The notes below the pieces were generated by a model, which saw nothing but the letters and a program-made list of their open reading frames with translations, was not told where the DNA came from and made no database searches. A stretch of DNA of 64,000 nucleotides from Brachypterus glaber (Eukaryota > Arthropoda > Insecta > Coleoptera > Kateretidae), in NCBI GenBank assembly GCA_958510825.1, contig OY294044.1, forward strand, positions 47,518,626-47,582,625. Reading direction: 5' to 3'. Shown here in pieces: positions 1 through 10,741 of this stretch. A program made the translations under genes and the position numbers. Numbering within the stretch: position 1 is the stretch's first letter; every line of letters begins with the position of its first letter.

Positions 1-297
1 CATTGTTGAAATAATGAATTAATGCGATACTTATACGTTTTATTTATTCATAATTTAAACGTAAAACTGTGTGTATTTTACCCATTTTAGTTATTAAATT
101 CTGCTAATTAAGTATTTCAAAGTTAAAATAATGCAATTAAGAATAAGCAATGGAGTTGAGGAAATTCTTCGCTTTTTGTGGAATACTCGATGAATATTAA
201 TTTTTCCATAACTAGGTACCTAAATAAGAGAGGGCGTGCTACCCCATATAAACTTGCTTCAATTAAATTAGGCATATCAAAGGAATAATTTAAGAAG

Positions 298-1371
298 GAC
301 TATTTCACAAACAATATATATAGGCCAATCAAAAACCTGCATTTTTAGTTTCTTGACCAATCAGATCAAAATGAAACTGATAATTTTTGCACATGTGCAA
401 TTATCACTTGGTTACTATGGAAACAAGAAACTGACAGTTACTGACATCTTAATAAATGTTATATTTTTGCAAAATGTGTTTTTAATTTGTGAAGCTTTAG
501 TTGATTTATTTTTATTGATAAGAAATATAAATGCTTATTTTATTACCAAAACATCCTAGGTATAAACCCTAATTAATTTCAAATAACATATTATATTTTA
601 TGCACTTTCCATCTTAAAATCACTGATATTTATAAATTTCAATTTATTTAATTGAATCTTGGTATTAAAAACAGGCCACTCAACACTAATTTAAACATTT
701 ATTAAAAATATATTTACAGTAAAGAAGTAAATAATTTACTTCTTTTAAATGACGGAAATCAAAACATCAAATGACTGCGCTGGCACCAGTACATCGTTGC
801 CAAACTTTATTAGAAACCGATGGCAAATTGTTTTTTCACGGGCGGAAACACCCGTTATTTTATTTCTTTTCAGTTAAAAACTAAGCTTTTTAAACCAAAA
901 CAGCAATGATCTTTATTTAAATGCTAAAATATATGATAAAAACTATTTTATTGGAATAATCTTAAGCATAAAATATCCCTCAAGCAAAGTTTAGACTTGG
1001 CAACATTCGGGAACAAGTGAACATCGTGGTTGTAAAAAGCGCGGCAAATTTGAGATTTAAATTTTTAATTATAGTTGTAAAGTAATATTGTTGTTTAAAC
1101 AACATTAAACATGGTAAAATTATATACTTCCTTATTTTGTTTGTAAAATAGTCTTTCAAAATACCATTTGTGCACGTTGAATTATACATAATTTTTTTAC
1201 TGTATATAAAAATACATTTTGCTTAAGGAAATTTTTTTAGTGCATTCTTCGTCAAAATGCTTCGACCTGCGGTCTCGGAATTTTGTAACACGAAAAATGC
1301 ACTCAAACAATTGCCAAGCTAAATATTTTTTTAATACAGTAAATAAATTATGGATAATTTAACATACTACT
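298..1371 (+). mobile_element. Element A, copy 1: asymmetric inverted-repeat nonautonomous element
   Basis: The left end is GACTATTTCACAAAC. An inverted version, with one mismatch, occurs at 1139-1153, about 220 bases before the right end. The last 200 bases fold on themselves: a GTTGAATTATNNATAA tract, T-rich run and ACTGTAT return as their reverse complement near 1340-1365, and the copy ends in TACTACT. Two more copies (10742-11677 inverted, 44414-45430) share the same order of parts. There is no transposase open reading frame. A plain TIR transposon would not have one inverted repeat so far from its end; a Helentron/HINE-type rolling-circle derivative, with subterminal inverted repeats and a 3' fold, is a possible reading but is inference. 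Confidence 0.75.
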
Positions 1372-2744
1372 GAAAATATTTTAGTAATAATGCCCGGAAA
1401 TTTTCACCACTACAATATTGATTGAAGGTTAAAAATCTATACGGGCGTTGCTAGTAATACCAACTATTACTTGTGCAGTGTGTGTAAAGTAATAGTTTCA
1501 CTGCACTGCATTCAGAAAATGTCATTGTGATTTAATACTAAATTTTATTAAGTAATGAAAAAATCTTGCTATTAAGAAAACTTTAATAAAAAACTAAATA
1601 TATGTGAAGGTTATTATTATTATATATCAGACAAAATGGAGGCATATGTTTTTTTTGTCGACCAGTGTAATGAAACAAAAATGGTCACCAGCTCTTCGAC
1701 TATAAACTTAGCTATTCCTTTATAATTTACAAAGAGCATAGGGTAATTAAAAATAATTAATGCGTTTAAAGTAATTAAATTCGGAAAATGAAAAGATGTC
1801 TAGTCTAGAGCAAACACTTAAAATATGAAAAAAACAAACAAAAAACACAAAAAAAAAAAACATCCTCTGCAAACGTAATAAAGCGGACAGATAAACTGTA
1901 AAATATTTGTGAATTTTTAAGAATTCGGTTTGCATAATACTGTATAAATTAAAAGGCTCGAAGGAACAAGGGACAAGCAATTCGATACCCCCAAGCAACA
2001 AACTCATTGTCATTTTTCACGACAGCTAAATTTCTAAAATATTTTTTTTTTGTTATTTAAGGGTGGGTAAATGATTGAAGTGGAAAAGGAAGCCATACGA
2101 TACGTCATTTGAAAGCTTATAAAATTCTCTATTTAACTGTATAAGTATTTATTGTTTATTTATTGTTTGTTTCTAATAATATTCAAGTTTAAAAATTTTT
2201 TCTTTAGTGTTTTTAGGTAAACTTTTGGTTAAAATGGCCTGTGGAGAAATCTGAGTAGTACCACCATGTATGTCTTTTTTCAAGGCGTTTACCTATGAGT
2301 ATAACTCAAAATGGGTCTTACTTGACTTACGTCCTTGTTGCTTGGGAGTGTCGATTTATCGTTTTTTAAACCACATTTTGGCTCGAATAAACTAATTGGA
2401 ATAGTTAAATAAAAGGAGGCTATCGCATTTTGGCTTAATCGGCTGCAACGATAAGATTTTACATGCTTATAGATACATAAAAAATAAATACTTAGCCAAA
2501 ATTTCAGCCCTTTTTACATCCCTGAACATACTTTAACTAATTATTTTAATTACGAATTTTGGCATATGTCAATGTACGATTTAGCAACATTGCACGAAAC
2601 TTCAAGTGTCAAATTTCATCTCGTCAAAATAAAAATAACTTTGCACATTAACTATTACAGTGGGGCCAAAGGAAAGGGTCTGTGTTGTGTTCTCTTGACT
2701 ATAAAATTAAAATATTTTGTTGTGTTTTATTAGTTTTTACGGAT
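1372..2744. other. Unassigned AT-rich DNA
   Basis: I see no gene here. It holds short A-runs (about 1825-1861) and T-runs. Open frames in it are short and lack any recognisable domain. Confidence 0.5.
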
Positions 2745-2747
2745 TTA

Positions 2748-2885
2748 GGCTGGGTTTATCAATATACAGCTAAAACTAACTGACACATAATTGCCATGGC
2801 AACTCCAATTAATGTTCAGAATTTGTCCTTAACTAAGACTTTAACCATTAGATAAAATTTTAAATGCACATTGATAAACCGGGCC
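2748..2885. mobile_element. Short MITE with TTA target duplication
   Basis: The ends are inverted repeats, GGCTGGGTTTATCAAT on the left and ATTGATAAACCGGGCC on the right, about 16 bases with two mismatches. They are flanked directly by TTA (2745-2747 and 2886-2888). Length is 138 bases with no coding capacity. A three-base TTA duplication is typical of PIF/Harbinger-type MITEs; that class assignment is inference from the duplication alone. Confidence 0.7.
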
Positions 2886-3611
2886 TTAATATGCTGTAAT
2901 TCAATGTGTATTTAGGCTGGACTTTTGTGAATAGTTTCTTCAGTTTCAGTACGATTATGGAGTTATTTTTTAGGTATTTATACTATAATAACAATGTAAG
3001 CAAACCAGCATCTTCAACGATAAGTTATCGTCGATAACCCAAAGCATTAGTTCCATGACAGTGTTACCCAAGACAAGTAATTTAATGTGGCTGAAAACCA
3101 TGCTAAATTAGTTTATTTCCATGATATGATTTAAAACTAGAATATGAAAAAGTTACACATAGACTTTTTTTAACTTTTAATATTAAATAAAAGTATGTAT
3201 TTAAAAATAAATATATTTAATTTTTTAATGTACAGTGTTTTTATTATACATTCTACCTAAATGTATTTATGTTGGTTTTTAGATAAACAAAAAATATTGC
3301 TTTTTTTCAATATGATAGTCACATTTTTTTTATCGCAAGAATAATGCGATGTTGTCGGGTGTTCGATAATAAATAATTCCTGAGTTTTTAATTTTTGTTT
3401 CATTTTTTTCTTTATAACCCAGTTTTTTATCATTTCTTTTCATCATTTTGCACAAAAACATATTTTTCTTATTTAGCCCAAAACTCCTATTTAAAACGAT
3501 ACCCTTCTTTGTATATAGTATTGTCATTTATCATGTACAGATTAGTAGCAAGAAACCGAAAATTGATTTTTTTGAGATATGAGGTTTCGGAATTTATAAG
3601 TCGATTTGTCT
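2886..3611. other. Unassigned AT-rich DNA
   Basis: No gene or clear repeat boundary was recognised. The 105-codon frame at 3395-3712 is T-rich, low-complexity and runs into the transposon end at 3612. Confidence 0.5.
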
Positions 3612-3735
3612 TAGGGTTCGTCCATAAAATACGTCACACTTTTTTACGTGATTTTAGACTCCCCCTCCCCCATTATATGGGTACCATGTCACACATTGTC
3701 ATAAAGTCTTGACCCCCCCCCCATGTGACGTCACA

Positions 3736-4041
3736 CTATAATTTTACTAAAAAAATTGTTTGTTCTTGCGGTGGCAGAGGAGCAGTTACTGCTGGAGATT
3801 CCAGCCTGGAATTTTCCTTGTAGACGCTGCAGCGCGCTGTTCTTGATGTAAAATAATGAAACAATATTGCCTTGTTTTTCGTAGCGGCTGAAGCAATTTT
3901 TTTAATTTCTCGTTCCGTATCTTCAACAAAGGTTTTTCCTTTTTTGAGGTCAAGCCACAATTTATTAAATTCAATTTGCACAGTTAGTTTTGATTTCCCG
4001 GGATGCGCTTTACCATTAGCTTCGTAGATATTATTGTACAA
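3736..4041 (-). CDS. Hypothetical protein fragment inside the transposon
   Basis: A 101-codon frame lies just inside the left end of the 3612-5054 transposon, reading toward that end. The first 70 residues are rich in Lys and Glu and look like a helical small domain (NGKAHPGKSKL, then EFNKLWLDLKKGK, then a stretch with DTEREIKKIA). The tail becomes Pro/Gln-rich and ends in terminal-repeat sequence, so the C-terminus is probably not natural. The pattern resembles the N-terminal part of proteins often carried by insect DNA transposons, but I cannot name the family. It may be a remnant exon of a transposase or accessory gene, or chance. Confidence 0.35.
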   Translation of the reverse strand: MYNNIYEANGKAHPGKSKLTVQIEFNKLWLDLKKGKTFVEDTEREIKKIASAATKNKAILFHYFTSRTARCSVYKENSRLESPAVTAPLPPQEQTIFLVKL

Positions 4042-4235
4042 AAAATCGAAATCCGATATGACTGTCTTTGATCATTTGGTAAATGTATATTTTTCGCAAA
4101 TATTTTTTCTAAATATTTGACATTATTATTGTTATTTTATTGTCAAAATATTTTTTTACCTATGTTATACTTCTATACTATTTTTTTTTCTCTGTATATT
4201 GTATAAATTTTGTATATTAGGGATTCCTATTCAAT

Positions 4236-4357
4236 AAAAGTACTAGTTTCATAACATACGTTTTTAGTGCACGAGTACAAGTTAGAATACGAGCCGCTTG
4301 CGGCGAGTTTTCTAAAGTACTAGTGCGCTAAAAACGTGTTATGAAACGAGTGCTTTA
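4236..4357. repeat. Foldback hairpin, about 120 bp
   Basis: TTTCATAACA...TTTTTAGTGCACGAG on the left arm returns as CTAAAAACGTGTTATGAAAC on the right, with a GC-richer loop containing GCCGCTTGCGGC. It sits inside the 3612-5054 transposon. It resembles the hairpins at 62589-62682 and 63191-63306 in size and in having a GC-rich centre. Confidence 0.65.
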
Positions 4358-5054
4358 TACAATTTTTTCTATTTTGCTCTAAAATTTAAAAAAACTTACA
4401 TTTTAATTGATGACTGATTTAGGGATTTTTGTTTTGGATTGGCATTACAGTTTACACCATGTTTCAAATTCTAAGAACAAATGATATTTTGATATATTTT
4501 ATAGGCATCTCTTCTCTTTTTTACTGAAATTAACCAAGACACAATTTTAACATGGTATAAATAACCTAAACACAAAATTTTGTGGAAACTTTAAAACGAC
4601 ATTGACATTTGCATGGAAAACGTCAACGATAGGCTAGGTCTGTTGCCAACCCAAAAGAACAAAAAGTACAGACCTCTTATGGGCCTATAAGAACATGCAA
4701 AATGCGTGTGATTATGAGCTTATAAGAGTCGCAAAATAGAAAAGTTATTATTATTATATTATCAGTTAGTAAGAGAGGAGAGATTGCCATTCGCCCAGGC
4801 TGCGCGTGAACATGCTGTGCCGACAAGCGGGCTTTGTTTTGAAAGTGTGAGTTTGCGCAGTTACTTCGACTTTGGTTTTTAAACTAACCTAAAATTTTGT
4901 TTATATGTGTTTTTCAATGAATTAGTGTGGGGGGAACAGGAATTCTGTCTGACCGAGTGGCTATCTTTGTTTATTTCGAAGTGCGCACTTCGTCACAAAT
5001 TTCTGACATCCCCCCTCCCCCTAAGATGTGACGTATTTTATGGAAGACCCCTTA

Positions 5055-6190
5055 TTAAAAAAAACTGATTTTATAGGTTTTGCTAAGTCCTGAAATCAGG
5101 TATTTTTTAAAAACGATTTCAGTAAATAATAATTTGACAGGTATGTGTATTGTGGTATTTCAAAAAAAACACTTTTTTTTAATTTTAAGCCCCCCATCAT
5201 GTCCTGAAAAATACCATAACAAAATTCTGTGCCAAACTTCAGTTTAAAAAAATAAAATTAGGGTCCGCCCCAGTTCTTATTAAAATTGAAAAAAAAAAAT
5301 AAAATTACGTATTTTTTATTTTAGTTTTAAAAACACATTTTTTTAATTAAATTTACTTATACATAATATGTACTCGTATACCTATATTATAGGTATACGA
5401 GTTTTCCAGTTTTTAAATGAAGCGGGAGGGATCTAATTTAATTTTTTTTTTAATAAAATTTGATACAGAATCTTGTTTTCCATTTAAAATTCAAAGAGTT
5501 ATTTTTTAATTTTTTTTAATTTTTAAAGTAAGTAGGTGCATGTCAAATTTCGTTTGTTTGAGCTGAAATTTGGCACAAATAAATACGTAACTTGGGGATT
5601 TCAGTAAAGCCTTTAAAGTGTTTTTTTTTTTAAGATAAAGTGGTTTAAAATACGATAAATGTGGCTCATCTCTTGTTCCTTCGAGCCCTTCATTTAAAAC
5701 TGTGCTAGTAAAAAATTATTTTGCTTTTATAATCTGCATCTGAATACGCTTTAGGCCATAATGTAACATGAACAAAGTTTTGAAGTGTAATATATTGCGT
5801 CATATATTAAAATATAATATTACATACCAGAATATACCAGAAAACTTTGTAGTATAATAGTTCGAGACTTCCAAACCGGCGTATAAGTAAATTAAGTTCT
5901 GTAGGTGCGCTTTATATTTGAACAATTTTTTATTAAAATTAAAAGACAATGTAGTAATTAATAATAAACCGCAATATATTTTTTATTTGCAGTTAACCAT
6001 TTCTAAAAGGCAAATTTATTTTGTACTTTAACTAATTTAATATTTATTTATTAAAAGAAAATGTTTATTTTTTTTTGTATGACAAACATAATATTATGTA
6101 TACATAATATGGGATCGATCCAATTGATATGACATAAAATCTCTTTTTTGTTTGAACAAAATCAATTTAATAAATCAATTAATATATTTG
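5055..6190. other. Unassigned AT-rich DNA with one perfect palindrome
   Basis: There is no gene. Poly-T and poly-A runs are frequent. A 31-base perfect palindrome at 5372-5402 is listed separately. Confidence 0.5.
5372..5402. repeat. Perfect 31-base palindrome
   Basis: The half site ACTCGTATACCTATA is followed by one T and then its exact reverse complement. It stands alone in AT-rich DNA and is not part of a larger foldback that I can see. Confidence 0.8.
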
Positions 6191-6239
6191 GTGTTTAGTG
6201 GGATGTGAGACGGCGTATGTGTTAACAAATTTTTTAGAT

Positions 6240-6277
6240 TGCCTACGTTTCGGATAGGGTTTTATCCTTCATCAGGG
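6240..6277 (-). ncRNA. Hammerhead ribozyme core motif (left arm)
   Basis: On the minus strand the order is CTGATGA (6269-6275), a stem GGATA/TATCC closing an AAACCC loop, then GAAA (6248-6251) followed by CGTAGG. The two invariant boxes and stem II are intact. I could not assign stems I and III with certainty, so this may need dimeric folding, as reported for minimal hammerheads of Penelope-like elements, or may be inactive. Confidence 0.6.
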
Positions 6278-6787
6278 CTTTCTAAAATACATCAAATACA
6301 AGGGAACGACCATTATACCATTGGGAAATTATTAAAAAGTGAAGCTGGAACTCCAAACATTATTTTGTATTTGGTTTAGTGTTGAAAATATGTATGTGGC
6401 ACATTTTATTTATTGCAAATATATTTCAAAATCGAAATTAACATAAACTGTATCAAGAACTATCAATAAAAACATTTAATTAATAATTTCAAAACAATTT
6501 TCGGTACGAAACACATGTACCGTTGAAAGATTATAGTGACAAAATGTTTGTTTTAAAATTATTAATTAAATGTTTTTATTAGTAGTTCTTGATACAGTTT
6601 ATGTTAATTTCGATTCTGAAATATATTTGCAACAAATAAGATGTGCCACATACATATTTTCAACACTAAACCAAATACAAAATAAGCTCGATGTTTGAAG
6701 TTCCAGCTTCAATTTTTAATAATTTCCCAATTGTATAATGGGCGTTCTCTTGTATTTGATGTATTTGATGTCTAATAATTTTAGAAA

Positions 6788-6822
6788 GCCTTGATGAAGG
6801 ATAAAACCCTATCCGAAACGTA
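6788..6822 (+). ncRNA. Hammerhead ribozyme core motif (right arm, one box altered)
   Basis: This is the inverted counterpart of the motif at 6240-6277. Stem II and GAAA (6815-6818) are identical, but the first box reads CTTGATGA instead of CCTGATGA, which changes the invariant CUGAUGA. The pair therefore holds one canonical and one damaged core. Confidence 0.5.
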
Positions 6823-6885
6823 GGCAATCTAAAAAAATTGTTAACACATACGCCGTCCCACATCCCACTAAACAGCATATATATT

Positions 6886-6930
6886 AATTTTTATTTTATT
6901 TTATTTATTTATTTATTTATTTATTTAATA
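6886..6930. repeat. (TTTA)n microsatellite
   Basis: ATTTT and ATTTA units repeat directly next to the end of the Penelope palindrome. Confidence 0.85.
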
Positions 6931-7103
6931 TAAAATATGTTATAACAAATTATTGTGTAGATTAACTAAGCTAGATTAGACAAAATATTACGAGTGATAA
7001 ATGTAGCCTAAGCAGAACTGCTTGTGTTGCACACTTATACTCCTAAAATTATATTAATTTTATTGTTCTATATGTATATTACAAATTTTAATTTTATGCT
7101 GTA

Positions 7104-7120
7104 TTATAGCGCGCGGAGTA

Positions 7121-7206
<86 letters not shown>

Positions 7207-7211
7207 AGGGA
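7104..7211. repeat. (AG)n microsatellite with GGGA variants
   Basis: About 100 bases of nearly pure GA dinucleotide end in GGGAGGGAGGGA. It lies just beyond the 3' end of the minus-strand retrotransposon fragment at 7298-7882, so it may have grown from, or been targeted by, that element's tail. Confidence 0.9.
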
Positions 7212-7297
7212 ATGAAGAATGTGTGTGAAAAGAAAGAGCTCAGGGTAAAATTTTGTAAATTATCACCTATTTTATGTACTCAACAAATTGTTTAAAA

Positions 7298-7882
7298 TTA
7301 TTCAAAAACTGTTTCAAAAATATACGGTTGTTGCAAAATAAATTGTTTTAATGTTATTTTAAATTGTTTTAAGCGTTTAATTTGTTTTATATGCATAGGT
7401 ATAAGATTCCAAAATTTGATATTGGTAAATGACATAAATTTTTGAAAATGATTTTTTTTAATTAAGGGTAGGTTTTCAATTAAATTAATGTTAGCTCTAG
7501 TATTATATACTCTATTATCATTTATTCTATTAAAGTTCCAGACTAAACACTTAAATGCATACAGGTTTCTAACGTTAAGTATTTCTGATTCTATGTATAA
7601 CTTATTTGTTGAGTATAAATACGGTTTTCTAAACATAATCTTAATAATAGAGTTTTGTAGTGTTTCTAAAGTTTTTAGATGGCATTGATACATACCACCC
7701 CATGCAGTTATACAGTATCTCAGTACAGATTCCACCAAGGATGTATACACTATTTTTAAATTTTTTATATTGAGAATATCTCTAAGAATATAGATTTTAT
7801 GACGGACAAAACGTAATTTCTTACAAATATCGTGAACGTGCTTATCCCATCTCAAAAACTGGTCTACTGTTACTTGGCAAGG
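7298..7882 (-). pseudogene. Non-LTR retrotransposon ORF2 C-terminal fragment
   Basis: This is the end of the reverse transcriptase polyprotein of a Jockey/CR1-type retroposon, truncated at its 5' side. Seen in the translation are VDQFLRWDKHVHDIC near the start, the thumb-region helix with YTSLVESVLRYCITAWGG, the following LQNSIIKIMFRKP segment, and a VYNTRAN motif matching the HNTRS motif in the ORF at 50141-51433. All catalytic RT motifs are missing because they lie upstream of the truncation. The frame is open for about 190 codons, which suggests a fairly young copy. It continues into about 50 bases of 3' UTR before the AG microsatellite. Confidence 0.8.
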
Positions 7883-8122
7883 ACTTCAATTAAATGATTT
7901 TTTTTTTGGATAGTTCTAAATTAAGACCTCAGAAAGATTTAAAAATGTATAAAAGTATGACCTTAATCTTTTATGTAATACTCTAAGTCATGAACAAATT
8001 AAGTAATTATATATATTTTTAAAACTTATACCTTCTAAGATAATTTCACAGGACTCACATGCGACCAATACACTAAAAAAATACAATAAAAAATATACGT
8101 AATTTAGTTTATACACAATCAT

Positions 8123-8274
8123 TAAAGGCCTATCCAGAAGCTTGCATAAGAACATAAAACATAAGAATGCGATGCCGTGATTGGCTTAAAAGATACATGG
8201 AGGCACATCAAGCCAATCACGGCATCGCATTGTTATGTACTATGTTTTTATGCGAGCCTGTGGATATGCCCTTA
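8123..8274. mobile_element. Palindromic MITE, copy 1
   Basis: A 152-base element that is almost wholly inverted repeat. The outer ends are TAAAGGCCTATCC and GGATATGCCCTTA, and the inner arms carry GCGATGCCGTGATTGGCTT and its complement. A second copy lies inverted at 11699-11846. The two copies bracket 9.0-11.7 kb and include element A copy 2. Confidence 0.85.
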
Positions 8275-8807
8275 TTATTTCTAATTACATACATACGTAA
8301 AATTTAGAAAATGAAATATTGTTAACTTCTACTACCTGAGAATTTTGAAACACCACATTATCCTCCCTTGGTCGGCAAAAACTGAAAAATGTATTAAAAT
8401 GTTATGGATAATATAGTTTTAAGTACTTAGACACATTTAAGTTACAATACTTAATACATAACATTATTTTATACTTTTTAGATAAATATTTATTATTTAT
8501 GTTGCATAAATATTTATATATAAAATATTCAATATATTTATATTTTTTAAAATTGTTATTTTTTGTTTTATTTTCGTGGAGATCCCCATCTATATTTATA
8601 TTATACCAGTGTTTATTAATTTAAAGATGCTGTCAGTTCTGTTGTGGCAAATAAAATACACAATTGTGAAAAAAAATAGGTGTAATTGTGTATAAAATAG
8701 TGTACAAACCTCGGCCGGATATTAAAATTTTCCTTCGGTAATTAGCTAACCGCGGGGCTACGCCCCTAACTTTTTCTCAGGAAATGAAATATTTTCCACC
8801 TCGGTAT
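8275..8807. other. Unassigned DNA
   Basis: No gene is seen. The last 100 bases (from about 8710) are GC-richer and contain GGGGCTACGCCCCT, a short inverted repeat, next to the palindrome that follows. Confidence 0.45.
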
Positions 8808-8934
8808 GTAACCTCGCGTTATTCTAGGCAGTAGAGATTTCATATTTTGGCTACCCCCCCTAATAGGGGGTGTGTTAGGGGGGGTAGTCAAAATATGAAA
8901 TCTCTATACTCTATTATAACGCGAGAACCGGGAT
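8808..8934. repeat. Foldback palindrome with C-rich/G-rich centre
   Basis: The left arm AACCTCGCGTTAT...GTAGAGATTTCATATTTTG, followed by GGCTACCCCCCC, is mirrored by GGGGGGGTAGTC, AAAATATGAAATCTCTA and ATAACGCGAGAACC. The inner stem is close to perfect. The outer part is diverged. Confidence 0.75.
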
Positions 8935-9216
8935 ATGAAGTGTATGAATTTTGGCATAATTTGCTTTACGTAATACATGAACGTTCCCTTATGTCAAAGT
9001 TTTGTGGTTATGTTTTTTGGATATTCCAAAAATCTGCAAAGATTTTAAGATTAAGCTTAAAAAAAGGATTTTAAAACTGAGAGGGCCCTAGTTGAAATTC
9101 AAAATTATTTTTAAATTTAAACAGCTTAGTACAACCCTGGCATTCGAGGAAAGATCGCTAACCCCACCTGAGAGGCACGTTTAAGGTGGAGTGTTGTCGT
9201 TTGTTAGCGTCGATTC

Positions 9217-9280
9217 AGTCAGTCAGAGTGCGGGGACTACGGGCGAAGAGTGTGGTTGTGTGTTAGTGAAATTAAATCAG
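9217..9280 (+). other. Putative noncoding first exon and start site of the host gene
   Basis: A patch of higher GC and CpG than its surroundings contains the arthropod initiator pentamer TCAGT at 9215-9219, repeated as CAGTCAGTCAG. About 64 bases later AAATCAG is followed by GTACGATTTT, a good 5' splice site at 9281. No ATG-initiated frame is present between them, so it would be 5' UTR. The matching acceptor could be the one at 32396, which opens a signal-peptide exon on the same strand, giving a first intron of about 23 kb. This is inference from signals only; no transcript evidence is available. Confidence 0.4.
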
Positions 9281-10741
9281 GTACGATTTTCGTGTTAATT
9301 TTAATTAATTATAAGTTTTTGATGGTTTTAGTTTATATATTATCTATCATATTTCACACGTGAACATGTACACACGTTATAAATATTTTTCAAATGTTTT
9401 AAACGTAAATTTCACCTGGTTATGCGGTCCGCGTCTGATGCATCTCAAATGATACATTTTTATGAAAGTTTTAGTACATAAATTTGAGTCAGATGTCTCG
9501 AAGTAGATATTATCTGGTACTAGGAAAAGCATATTTTATCTAGGAAATTATAATCATCGTTTTCATGCTTTACAGGCCGATATCCAAAGTTCAACCAAAT
9601 ATGGCTGAAACCACTTTTACATAATAAGAGAGCGAGGTGCTTTGGAATTTACCAAGCTTTTCCCTTTTCAGCGCCAAAAATATGTAAGAAACATAAAGTC
9701 TGGTTAAGACCAATCTACATTTTTTTTTGTGGGCAGGTGTAATTACTCTAAGACCAAACGACAACATTTTTCTAAAAATTGATTTTTCTCGATAAAACGT
9801 CACAAAATGCAAATATAATCAAAACAAGTTTTGAAAATGTTACCACTAAAAAAATAAAAAAATTAACATAAATTTAATATGGTATATAATGTAATTCGCA
9901 AAGATTAGATTTTATGCGAGCTGTGCGGCCTGTTTTTGAATGGGAAAATTGAAATTAACTGTCCTTTTTCCCTAGAGTTATGGTTTTGGAGCTTATCTTC
10001 TACATAATATGTTACTAAAAAGCCATGCGTCTTAAATTAAACCACTTAAGGGTTATTCCGCGTCAACTGCTACCACACCAACAAAATTAAATATTATTAT
10101 TATATTAGATATTGGACAAGGTTATAGTTTAAAATTCATCCAGCATATCCAAAAACTATTTTTGTGAAATATATATTTTTTTTACACTTTTAAAAGTCAA
10201 TGTCAATATTTTTTAAAATAATTTATAAATACAAAATTTCCTGTAAATATTATTAAAATATTGAGAAATGGAGTACCAGAATGAGACACGAGGAAAGGGC
10301 TATGTGTAGCAATGGTGGAAAGTGAAAATTTTAAATTTGGAGATGAAATTATTGTAAAAGATTTGGTATCTTTATAACAAAATTAATGGAGAGCCCCTAG
10401 CACAAGCCAAAAGCTTATTTGGGGCCCTCCATGACTGTGTAGTAAATTGTACATAAATAATTAAATAAAAATAAATAAATAAAAGAAACTTGTAAAATAG
10501 CCAAAATTAAAAGTTTAGGGCCCCTAAACGACCCCTAAATGAACCAGGATCAACTGCAAAAAAATTATGAAGTATATTGCCATAGGAAAGAATAATTTAA
10601 CGTATAGTTAGTTTTACCAATTTAAACTTTGGTGAAAACCCTCTTATTTATTTTCTAATTATCCCATATGCCTATAAGAAAGTAAATTTTCACAAATTAA
10701 GCAAACATATAAAAAAAATCGAATCCGATTAGCCGATTTTC
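9281..10741. other. Presumed intron, unassigned
   Basis: No gene is recognised. At about 10270-10440 there is a less AT-biased stretch that ends in an (AAATA)-rich tail at 10440-10490. It could be a decayed retroelement 3' end, but I found no domain. Confidence 0.4.

Larger units (their letters stand above)
3612..5054. mobile_element. DNA transposon with GTCCATAAAATACGTCAC termini
   Basis: The left end (TAGGGTTCGTCCATAAAA, then TACGTCACA and a C-rich CCCCCTCCCCC tract) is mirrored on the right (C-rich tract, TGTGACGTATTTTATGGAAG, ACCCCTTA). The TIR core of about 25 bases is well conserved and is followed on both sides by a polypyrimidine tract. The element is 1.44 kb and holds a short minus-strand frame at 3736-4041 and an internal hairpin at 4236-4357. 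I do not know the superfamily. A similar GACGTCAC plus C-tract block lies at about 33604-33755. Confidence 0.75.
6191..6875. mobile_element. Penelope-like terminal palindrome (two inverted element ends)
   Basis: Two arms of about 300 bases are inverted around a spacer near 6490-6555. The outer ends are TGTTTAGTGGGATGTG and its complement. Each arm carries the pattern CTGATGA, a short hairpin, then GAAACGTAGG, which is the conserved core of a hammerhead ribozyme. Hammerhead motifs in terminal repeats are an established property of Penelope-like retroelements, and those elements often insert as inverted partial copies. No coding sequence remains. The assignment rests on the motif and on the arrangement, not on a coding domain at this locus. 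Confidence 0.6.

Noticed and set aside
7024..7215. 63-codon frame ending in Arg-Glu repeats
   Set aside because: The repeat is the (AG)n microsatellite read in frame.
10270..10490. Possible coding remnant with an A-rich tail
   Set aside because: No frame gives a recognisable domain and the start cannot be placed, so it is only noted in the stretch entry.
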